Assembly (NCBI GenBank): GCA_947623455.1
Contig: OX392543.1
Coordinates: forward strand, 21,884,757-21,948,756
Reading direction: 5' to 3'
DNA from: Mimachlamys varia
Lineage: Eukaryota > Mollusca > Bivalvia > Pectinida > Pectinidae
DNA length: 64,000 nucleotides
The notes beneath the pieces were generated by a model, which saw only the letters and a list, made by a program, of their open reading frames with translations, was not told the DNA's origin and searched no databases. Below, piece after piece: positions 23,501 to 35,500 of this stretch. How positions within the stretch are numbered: the stretch's first letter is position 1; each line of letters begins with the position of its first letter. Made by a program: the position numbers and the translations under genes.

Positions 23501-26500
23501 TTGTATTTATTTTTATTTATTTGAACCCATGGCCACACAAAAGATTAATACCAGCACTGGTTATACACTGTATTATATACTGTCACCATATCCTCTGCCA
23601 CTGCATATAAACCAATATATAAATAAAATGTGTTTATGAACAAATCATACAACAATATATAAGTTGTAACCACAGGAAATGATTCTTCAATGGAAGCCAA
23701 CTTTAATATTATAACCAGTGTGAATTGAGACTACTATATATCCCAACAACTGATATTATACCACATTCAACCAGATTTACTTAGATGACATAATTTGTTG
23801 CATTGTGTACATGTGTAACCCACCTTATTACTGCAGTTGTCTAAGTGCTGAAACCAATGCACCTCTCAAATTGTTGAAGTACTTTTTGTTTCCTTCTTTA
23901 TTAAGATGTACTCCATCAGAGGTAAATACATGCTGCCAGCAATCAGGGGCCCAAAATCCAGTCAACCGAAAAAATCGTGCCCCTTCCATCTCTTTAATGT
24001 AAGAATCCAATTTTTTATTCAGCGCATCTACCCTTAAATTAAACCATTCAGTGTCTACTGCGTACCGAATATGCGGTCACACTAAAATACGCCATAGGAG
24101 AAAATACGCCATAGGTACGCCATAGGATATTTTCGGCGCCATAGATAAATGTACGTAATATATCTTCAAAATACATCCTTTTATTCCTTGATTGGTGCAT
24201 ATTACACCATCTGGTGAAGTTTCATTGAAAAAAAATGTGTACTTTGTACCAAAAAACGATCTTATATCGGAGGCTCTCAGACACTAAAATACGCCATAGG
24301 AATCTAGTCAAGCAAGCGTTAAATTTAACTGTTTCTTGGAACAATTAACTGACTTATTACAGTTATATATGTCATTTGAAAGTTTTGGTTAAGTTTTAAT
24401 GTTAAAATAATATGGACTTTGTAAGAAAATCGGTAAAATTACCGTGACGTGAAAGTCCTAATCAAGGGGCGTAACTCTAATTATACGCCATACAGATGTA
24501 ACCCCAATCTCTCTTTATATACTATTGGCAATCCTATGGCGTATTAAAGACTATATATTTTTTATATTGATATCTATTTTGTTCATTTATTCACTCAAGC
24601 ATTATATTTAATTCTTAAAAAAATATATATACCTAAAAAGCACAACAAAAACTTTCTATGTTATATTAACACTATGTATCTTTGATATTAATATTTTTTT
24701 TTTATTCATTTATTTACACATATACGTCCCTGATTTACACAAACATTATTTTTGTTACTTAATATATATATGATATAAATACATGTATGCATACATAAAG
24801 AGCACAACAAAAACTTAGATTTTGTACAATTTTATTAATATTTTTTTCATAAAAAAGTATTCACAAGCAGTAATTAACATGAACATATATAGTTAAACAT
24901 TATGTATAATTTCACAAATAATTGGTATTCATCAAATTCACTATATTGAAAATTCCATTGGTATTTTATATCATGCGGGTACATATTTTAGATAATAGAA
25001 ATTAAATTATCTAGCATTCACAAATATATATCCTGGAATAAAAATAGCATTTTCATGAATATAATAAAAAAATACATAGTGTACATTTTTAAATTGTAAA
25101 TGAATGGAAAAAATGGATAAATTTCATTGAAACTTCCTGATCATGTCTTAAGCTGATATATATCACACTATCAAATTTTACGTCTTATAATAGTATTCTT
25201 CACATATGTTTATGACTGTTTCTTTTTCTTTTCCTTCATTGTCTTTCAAAGTCATTTAGGTATTTGTTTTGCCTCCATGACTCCTTCTTTTTCGGTTTTC
25301 ACTCCACTTTTTTTGCCTCATATTTCCATGATTTCTTATAGCAATACAGTAGAAATCTTGACATATAATATAAGGTATTTATTTATAATTGATGAACATT
25401 GTTCCTGTATAATATTGTAATGTGTACATACTCAGTTTGCATGAATATTGATGTACACAACTGGTACAAATTGTAGTACTGATAATGTATGAATATTGGT
25501 ATGCTAAGGCATTGTTGTAGTATATACTATAGTATGTAGTGTTGGAAAATTGGTTATGGAAAATTGGTTAAGAAATTCAAATCAATCATCAGTTAAAATT
25601 GGTTGTAATCAGGTTGTTAACATAATGAAATTTAGATGGTTTTTTTTTGCCTTACAACAAATACCAATAATCAAGTCTGTATTGGCGGGTCATCTCCTGC
25701 TGTCTGACTGAAAAGCCACAACATCAACTAGTACTTGAGAGTGAATTACTCTGGGGATTATGGCCACCAGCTTGTGCACTTCTATGACTCTAGACTGTAC
25801 ACAGCTTTATGCCCTCAGACAGCCATTTCTTAGACATTTGTAGATTTCTTTTAATTTGCAGCATCCAAAATAGATTAAGTAAATATTGTTTGTGTGAATT
25901 AATGTTGTAATGCCTTTGAAATTGAATACACTTATTTTTGTGAAAATGAATTTGATAAATATATATATGTTGAAATAGAGTATAGATATGTAATAAATGT
26001 GATGAAGAAATAATTCAATTTAAATATAAATTTAATATAATTGTTTGTTTATTGAACTCTTCACGAAAAACAAAAAAAAAGTGTTTATATGTGAATAAAG
26101 ATATAAATATCAATGATATTAGGAGATGATTGTTTTGTGTTTATGAAATCTGTCATAATGCTTCACATGTACAGTGTATTTATGTATAGAAATTTCTATT
26201 GCAATTATATGAGTAAAAAAAATCTGAAAGAAATCTGATGTATGCAAAAATGATCAGTTAACGTGGAGTTTTTATTTTGTGCATGTACCATATTGTTTAT
26301 ACACTGTATTTATTAGTATGAAATGTATTGTTTGTGCACAGGGGTTTGTATTGAATGTTTATGATACAAATAAAAATATAGCCATGATCAGCATTTATAC
26401 ATAAATGCTGGTCAGTGTATCATCAACATTCATTACAAACCCCTGTGGTTTGTGTAAAAAAAACAAATAAGATAAATTAATATCAAATATAAATACATAT

Positions 26501-29500
26501 ATTATATATTGATTGACCAATCCATGGGAGAAAATACAACATAGTTAAAGATATATATAATTGGAATTTTTTTTTTATAAATGTGGTAATTTAATTAAAT
26601 GTGTAACTGTATAATGATGAATAAAATCATTATTAGTAAAACTATACAGAAATAACAATTTAAAAAAAAATTGGTTTCCATTATCTTTTCTTCATTTTTC
26701 CCCTCTTATCAATTAAACTTTTGATATTTTTTATTCCATTTTTAAAATATGAATGAATTTTTCCCTTTCAGGGTTGATATCTGTATGGCGTATTGTTCAT
26801 GTCAATTACTGCTTGTGAATACTACTTTATAAATAAAATAAAATAGTAACATAGGTATTAATAAAATGGTATCAATAAATAATTTTTGTTGTGCTTTTTA
26901 TGTATGTATATGTCATTTTGTTAGTATTAAATATAAATATATTAATGCATGAGTGAATAAATGAACAAAATAAATATCAATATAAAAAATATATAGTCTT
27001 CATTATTTATTGGTCACTCAACAGGAGAAATTACGCCATAGGATTGCCAATAGTATATATATTGAGAGAGAGACTGATCATGAGTTTACATCTGTATGGC
27101 GTATAATTAGAGTTACGCCCCTTGATTAGGACTTTCACGTCACGGTAATTTTACCGATTTTCTTACAAATTCCATATTATTTTAACATTAAAACTTAACC
27201 AAAACTTTCAAATGACATATATAACTGTAATTAATCAGTTAATTGTTCCAAGAAACAGTTAAATTTAACGCTTGCTTGACTAGATTCCTATGGCGTATTT
27301 TAGTGTCCGAGAGCCTCCGATATAAGATCGTTTTTTGGTACAAAGTACACACTTTTTTTCAATGAAACTTCACCAGATGGTGTAATATGCACCAATCAAG
27401 GAATAAAAGGATGTATTTTGAAGATATATTACGTACATTTATCTATGGCGCCGAAAATATCCTATGGCGTACCTATGGCGTATTTTCTCCTATGGCGTAT
27501 TTTAGGGAGACCCGTCTAGACGGGGGGTGTCTATGTAGGACCTGCAGGACCACTACTTGCCTCACTGAATACTTGTACAACAGATCAACAATAAGTGCAA
27601 CATAATTTTTGAAAATGTCGTCCACTGTCTTTCGCACATCGCACAAATCGTTCGAAGCCGTTTGTAGCATCACTATCTCTGGTCTGTGCCTTTCGATAAT
27701 GGGCAGCCCCTGGTCCCTGATGCTGAGAATTCGAGCACCCCCATATCCTTTGCAAATCACATTCACTTCCTCGGGACACAAATTAAAGTTCTCATTTACA
27801 CGCATATCAGTAGAACTCTGCACAAAGGATAGTATCCGCCTGACGAACGAATGTCCTAATAAAACAGCCGTGTACGGCATACTGCCCATAGGACCTGGGC
27901 AAATAAGTTTGTTTACATACCAGAATTTGGCGGGTAAACCCAGAGTAAACACGAGCTAGCGCTGCTTGTAATTGTTAAATCGACAGTCAATTTGTACTTA
28001 CAGCCAATTCCAATGCAAAAAACCGCTGTCCACGCTTAAATAACAAATATTTGATGGGTTTAGGTGGATACCTCGGTGTTGAACAATCACTTAAAAACGA
28101 GTTTTCATCAGCTCAGGATGAAATTCTTCCCGTGTTTACAAATTTTTTCTGTCAGTGTCACGTGACTCCTGAACGCAAAAACTGTACGTCCAACCCGTAG
28201 CTGGGCTGACTACACTTCCGGTCAGCAAGCCCTTTCCCGGGCCGGCTACATTCTGTATTTCCGGAATAAGCCATACTATATATTTTAACTATCAAAAACA
28301 CAAAATAAAGCATTTACTAAACAGATTGTATAAATTACTTTATGCATGCATAAATACAAATATATTTATCAACAATGGGGCTTTGGTGAGGTCAATATGG
28401 TGGTATACCAACCTGGTAGAATCAAATATTGACCTATGAAACTTTGTTTGCAAAAGACTAAAATTGCATTATACATGTACCTACTTTGATAAAGATGCAA
28501 TTTGCAGTGGAGCGCTGTGACGTTACAATGAGTATGACGTCATAAATGTAAAATTGAGTCGGTGTTTCTAAGATTTGAGCCATCAGGTCAATTTAAAAAC
28601 AATATGGACGTACACGTGACTATAGTTTAATTAGCCAATGAGAATTAAGCAAAGTCGGACCATATTTAATATACACAGATATATACAAACATATCGAAAA
28701 TATGTACTTTTTCTGCGCGTCTGGTACGTATTTTTTCGTATTATTCCAGTACTGATAAAGATGCACATCCCTCGAAGCCGGAATCGTCATATAGAAAATG
28801 GTTTGTGTTGATATCTGGATTTTTCATCATGTTTTTCTGCACTGGATTTCCTTTCAATATGGCTGTCTTGTTGCCTGAGCTCCTTCGCACCTTTGAGAAA
28901 AGTAAAGCAGAAACGGCTATGGTACAGTCAATAACGATAGGAGTGCTCTATATCGCAGGTAAGCTGTTGTCGATGTTAATATTTGGTCTTGAGTTTACTT
29001 TACGATATGATGAAGGTAATCAAAATGAAACACATTTTAAACAATATTTATTTTCCCTTTACGGTCTTACTGTTACTTAAATGTCCCTTGTTTTCATTGT
29101 CTGTATATCTTGGTAGATTTATACTTGGACTTTCAAGATGGTCCAGTACCCGAATTGGAACACTTTATTATATAAGACAGTTTATGAAATACATATATAC
29201 AATGTAGTTATATAGGTGACAACGTTTAAAATGTTTCTCCGTTTTAAGCCGCAAAAGGGTTAAAGACATAAATAATTCATTAGGATTTGCTAAAAATAAA
29301 CATTCGTTTCATATGATCTGGTGATTTCCCTTTATCCGAATAACCTTGAAGAAACGAATAAAGGTGTTTCACACTTTTTTAACTCCGAAGGACAACTAAG
29401 CTTATGTCAGAAAGTGGCGCCAATCATCTGTCGTTCGTAAACTTTTGACGGGGAGAGGCACTAGGGGTGGAGAAAATGTTTTCGTACAAATGATGGGTTT

Positions 29501-32500
29501 CTTCTGTCGTCTGGAGCTTGAGAGTTGAGCGAAAACGGGGACACAAAGCAAATTTTTGATATTCCTTCTTCTGCTGGGATAAATGTGTCACATCTGTATC
29601 TCAAATTTCTTCTGAATCATCCTTAATCAACCTGCATCTCTCCAATCCCTGTGCCGTCAGTTTGTTCGTCAGCAGCTGACATCTATCACGATAACCATGA
29701 TATTCAGAGCAAGCCCAAGAATAACGAATCAACCGCGACATGTAAACGCCATAGGATGGAGAATCAGGGATGTTACTACCAAGGGAGGGAAAGTTCACGA
29801 TCGGAAAATTTAAATGGTCACGTTTGTCATATGTATGTATAGTGACGTGGTTACCATAGCAGAGAAAATCGACCCAGCAGTGGGAAGTTTACGGAACGGT
29901 GCGGGATCAAGATCTAATTTAGAACAATAGGTATCAACAGTGATGCTATACATATGTCAGTGCCAGGTACTGGTCTGTTATTGTTGGAACAAAGTCACTT
30001 CCTACTTATATGTAACCATTACCCACGTCAATGCACTTTTCAAACTGACATTTATCAAAATAATCACTTCGAACAATACTGCACCACCACCATAGTATTA
30101 CACACATTTCAAATTTCTTCTCAAGTTCCACCAGTGAGATTGAGCGGCTATGGCGGCCGTCTAGGATTTCGGACCGACCGAAAAAAATAACACTTGGTCG
30201 CGACCAACTCAGGTTTATTTCACACCATAGCCGCCATCTTTTAAAAACACATTTTAAACTTCTTCTCAAGTTTGGGTTTGAGCTGAAATGAACGTGAGAT
30301 GGTCCCTACCAAATGTTGTTATTTTTCGGGGTATTAAGGAAGGGAAGTATGTTATTTTCATGGTGCAAAAAAAACCTATGCAGCCATGTTGTAACATGAT
30401 TGTGCAATCACTGTTTTCTACATAAGTATAATGTACTTTCAATTGGTAGTCAGATGATCGTTAAGGCTCTTGGGCCTCTTGTATTTTTGTATACATACAG
30501 GAGCCTTGTGTGGGAAGTGTGTGGCCAGATATGGAGTTAGAGTGACTGGGATAGCTGGAAGCATAGTGTCGACTCTCGGTCTGGTTATCTCTTTCTTTGC
30601 CGAAAGTATTCCACATCTCATTATTAGTCTTGGACTAGTTTCAGGTACGTGTAGAAGACTGTTACTTTGACAAAAACATCAACATTATCCGTAGGAAAAA
30701 TTTCACACGTAAAACAAACATAAAAAAAGTAACCGACATAATTGTCGGCAATGAAATGCTGAACATAAACCTGAAAAAATGTATTTAAAACACGATTTAT
30801 TGATGGGCCATTCAAGCGCGATGAGCAACATCAATGCATAGCACTTCATGAAAGGATTTTGGCCACGATTTTTCATAATTTCATAATTTGATCTCATTTG
30901 ATGCAACAATACGTGTAGTGACCGATACCCCGTCTCCCTCGGTGTTTGGAAAATAGGCAAGCTAGGTGACGCCCCATTTATAACAGCCTAGTGAATATGC
31001 ATATTTTGACCGGGATTCTAGGTCACGTGATGTGTGACGTCATTGAGGCACAACATATCCGACACCTGTACACGCCCATTACATATTTATGTATTATCTG
31101 TGAGTGTAAGCATTGACTTTTATCTTATTTCTTGGTGCAACTAATGACAGCAACAAATACATGTTAAGTGGTTAAAATTATCAATCGTCATAAATGATCT
31201 TGTCAGAAAAATATAACTGATCTAATTCCGATTTTTACTAGACTGCATTCAATTCGAATCTAGTCCGTGACGTCTCAGCAACTCCAAGCTTAGAGACAGT
31301 GATACAATTTACATAATCTGATTTTACAGCTATGTAAATTACCTGTAGCCTTACCTGTCATACATATACAAGCCAAAGGGCATTTGTGGTACCTGCCTTT
31401 AAGTTGTGGCAGGTGTACAAATTACCCTGTAATTACCAAGAGGTGTGAATGTTATGGCCAGCGAATTCGAAGGGCATTCATGATAATACAATTACCGATC
31501 CTCTAAATAGCAATATACACCGGCACAATTATTTTTATCCCTAGCTGTCCCCAGTGTTGGAAGAAAAACTATATTTAAAAAGGATTAAAGGAGTTTTCAA
31601 CAGAATCTAACTATATTTTATCAGTATTTAACCAGAGACGTATACGTATACATATACTTCCCTGATTAACATTAGGCTAGTAACCTTGGTAAAACCTGAC
31701 ACTGTATATATACGATGTTCTGAAATTTCAAAATTTTTAAGTTTTATTATTTTTGTAAAAATGGTGATGCTGATACTATGACATTTTTTAAAAAGTTATT
31801 TCATATTTTAAAATATCAACATAAACATTTGGTTATTGGATTTATCAGGAACGTATATGTGTCCCTTGATTTATGATATAAATTAAGGGCGGATCCAAGA
31901 ATTGTAGATGCGTTAATGTGACACACTCTACTTTCAGATATAAACCCAAATTTATCCAGATCTTGTTTATGAAAAACAAGATTTAAACTCGTCTAATGAT
32001 TTGAGTCCTAGTTGAAATGAATATCACCAACTAGAGTGAACCTAACACAATTCATTTATTTATCGCGTTTGAATTTCACGTATATCTAGAATCCTGTTTC
32101 TGTTCTAGTACAATTCCAAGAATATGGCACGTGTTTTTCTGCGCTAGGATTTAGAGTAATTATTTCATACTGCAGCCACTTCATCCCAAAACTGGGTGAC
32201 TAAGAGATTTGTAACAACGTATACAGTTATCGCAGGAGAACAATTTTCAATAATAATAATGTTTCAATAATCATTAGCGTATGTTATTTGTTTTAATTAT
32301 GACCACAGACTTTATCCTTGGAAAATATTTAATTATTCCGCACAAATAGACTGGTGTGCTACTGAATTAAGTGAAATAAAAAAAACTCGGGAAGAGCCTT
32401 TTATTTTTGCAAACCGATTTCAGTCCAAGTTTTAAACAACATTTCAATTTAACACAAATTATTCAGACTCACGTTTTCACATCTGTTTGTGACAGTGTCT

Positions 32501-35500
32501 GCTTTATTGATATCAGGCAGAAATTGTTTGTTTACGTGCACAGTTCAAAAATTTGAATGATTTTTTTGCATTTAATATGTACTTGCTGTACTACTACCAT
32601 ATACTTGTACAGTATATGTTATAGAGTGGTTGGGGGTTTGCCGGACACTTAACATAAACTCGCCGTGGCTTTATTTACTTCATCTCCACAAATCATAGTC
32701 ATAAAATATAATACTTCTGAAGTATTAACGAAAAATTTTGATTGCACAGCGTAAACAGTTTGTATTAGCAAATCACATGATTTCAAAATCACCAAGATCA
32801 AACACGGAGTATATTACCGGACACTATATATGCAATCAAGGGAGATTTGATGTTTGCGAATTTTACATGTTGTGGGTATAACTTGGAACACATATTTATG
32901 ATTCAGCACTGTATGCTGTTTTATTTCAAATCCAGCTTAATAAAGTCTATTCAATCAAACGTTTGAAAAAAAAAGCCTTCTATTTCAAGAAAATGGCTCC
33001 GTCCGTAATATACCCACAACCACTCTCTGCGTTTCTGTTGCTACTGTTTTCATAGACTATCTATAAAAATAATTTGTAACGTGTCTGTAAAAATCATATA
33101 GTTCTTTCACAGGCTTTACTAATCCCGTGGTCCTTTGTAGAAGCATTATTGTTATGATGCGGTGGATGTGTAATATACACTCACAACACGATGTTTTTAA
33201 ATAACATTTCATGTTTCCTTTCTCAAGTTTACAATAACATATCTATATTTTTTCAATGTATGTTATTTGTTAATCAATAGAATTAAACAACAATCAAGAT
33301 CGACTTACATGTCGAAATCAATAGGCGTTTTTCTACTAAACTTTCTTCGTAAATATACCACTGATCAGTTTACCCGAGTCGATCAGTTGTGCCTCAATGA
33401 CGTCACAGGTACCACGTGACCGGTCAGCTCATTAAAATTCTCGCCAGTCGGGAGCGGTCAACTTTGACTGTCAATATCTAGGTCCCGGGACACAAACGAA
33501 TGCTCGTTGATGGGCTAATCAGTATTTATTGAAATGTTAATTGAAGTTTCATAACTTTTTAAAGATTTTCAAAATCGTGGCCAAAACCCTTTAACCATTT
33601 ACATTAAAACATTGATGTTTCGGTCAACCCTAGAAAGTTAAATAATAACAACGCGTGTCTTACCAAATTATTTTCGTAAAACAATATCTTTTAAACTGAA
33701 CGCTGTGAAATATGTCACCATTACCACTTCAACTTTTTTATATTGATATTCGCTTTTTACCTTTAATATTAGTTAACGTTTTTATTTTGCATTTTGATTA
33801 TGTATTAAGCAAAAATGTTTAAAAAAAACTTCGGAAGCGCTATCGGAAGGATATTTAGGATTGACCATAATCCAACTTCTTAACTAAGAAAACTAGCATG
33901 AATGCGGAGCTAGACCAAGCTATAAATATTTTGTAAAATGTCGACTCTTATATGATTTTCATTTGTCTTATAGGGCTTGGTTTCTCTGCTTCATTTATCG
34001 CGGTATTTACAGCAGTCGGAGAATACTTTGAAGGAAAATCAAAACTTTTGGCGTTATCATTTCTCTCGTTTGGATCAGGGTGTGGAGCGATAATAATTCC
34101 CTACCTCTTACACTCTCTTATAGAAGAGTTTGGTTGGAGAGGATGCCTATTAATTTTTGGAGGAATTTATGGAAATATGATATGTTGTTTTGTTGTATGC
34201 AAACCTAAGTCAATCGGCCTTTCACAAACTACGTCAAAGGAATCAGGAGATTTGAACTCTGAATTGAAAGCACAAGGTGACAGTTTTATGAAAGCAATAC
34301 GGTCCTTGATCACTGATAAGGTGTATTTATCTTACATAGTAGCCATGTGTTTCACACTTCCGGTCATAAACTCATCAATGGTTTTCATGATCGATTTCCT
34401 GAAGACGAAAGGATTTGAATCCGACACAACAATAAAATTATATCTTTACCTACAACTTGGAGGCGCACTGTGCAGATTTATTCCTGGTATATGCAAAAAA
34501 TATATTCCTCACACGAGCGTTCTTGTTATTCCTGCCTGTTTCACAGCAATCGGAGCAACAGCGATTACGTTGCTACCTCACGCAGAAACGTTAACGCAAT
34601 TCATTGTCCTCTTGGTCTGTTGGGGGATGGCACTAGGTGTTGGCATCACAACAATTTCCATGACAACCATGAAGCTCGTGGGACTACAGAAGTACTCTGC
34701 TGGACTAGGAGTTTTAATGACGCTCATGGGCTTTAGCAATTGCTTTGCAGGGCCAATTGCTGGTAGGTATGACTGTAGCCTGTACCTTTTATAATATTTT
34801 GTTTCATCTTGACTAGAGGGTATAATAGGGTTTGTTTTCCTGTCAAAAGTAGTTTTATGTTTTCTTATGACGGCTGCCAGCAGGATATCGCAAGATGTTG
34901 CTCACAGAAAGAATGTTTTGTTAATATGCAACAACATGCCAAATTCATAAATCTTACTGCATCCTCTATAATGCTGTATAAACAAACTAAGGTTCTTTAT
35001 AACTTTCTTGTGATTGATAGTTATGTCTCAGGTCTCACTTTGTGAGGCCATGACATTTACTTGTAGATTTACATGGCGAGTGGTGTCGTTCATGAAGCCG
35101 AAGACGCTTACTATTCCGGATTACTTTGTCTATTCTCTTATATTTTTCCAAAGGTTTCCGTGTAAATATTTTCTTTGTTGATATTTTGCTCCTGGTTTCC
35201 AATCAAACATATTAAGGTTCTCTACCTTTTACACAATCTTATTGGTAACAACATGCCATTGTTTTTTACGTTATATGAAAAATGATATTTTCTTCGATTC
35301 CTTGTTGAACCTGATCACTACTTTGTCAAGCTAATCCAAGTGGGGACATTTCATTGTTAATACCGTTCTTTGTTTAAATGAAAGTATGTTAATGGGGCGG
35401 GGGACGCCTCCCCTTCTGTGGCGCCTGGTCGTATTGTCCTTTTTTCAATGTTTTCGTGCTGATATTTGACTAGATGCTATACTTAGTTTTGATAGTACTT

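Larger units (their letters stand above)
21490..28359 (-). mobile_element. Split-direct-repeat retroelement (Ngaro/PAT-like), SGNH-bearing, with nested insertion
   Basis: On the minus strand the order is A1 (28359-28094), internal region, B1 (22253-22035), A2 (22034-21769), a 60-bp spacer, and B2 (21708-21490). The two A copies read as identical over 266 bp, and the two B copies over 219 bp. B1 and A2 touch exactly at the point that would join the element's right end to its left end. This is the layout known for tyrosine-recombinase retrotransposons of the Ngaro and PAT groups, where B1A2 allows a circular intermediate. Known Ngaro elements also carry an SGNH hydrolase ORF. No gag, RT, RNase H or recombinase is visible here; without the nested 3.4-kb insertion the element is about 3.4 kb. 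It is therefore probably non-autonomous and recent. It sits in intron 1 of the transporter gene, in antisense. Confidence 0.8.
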
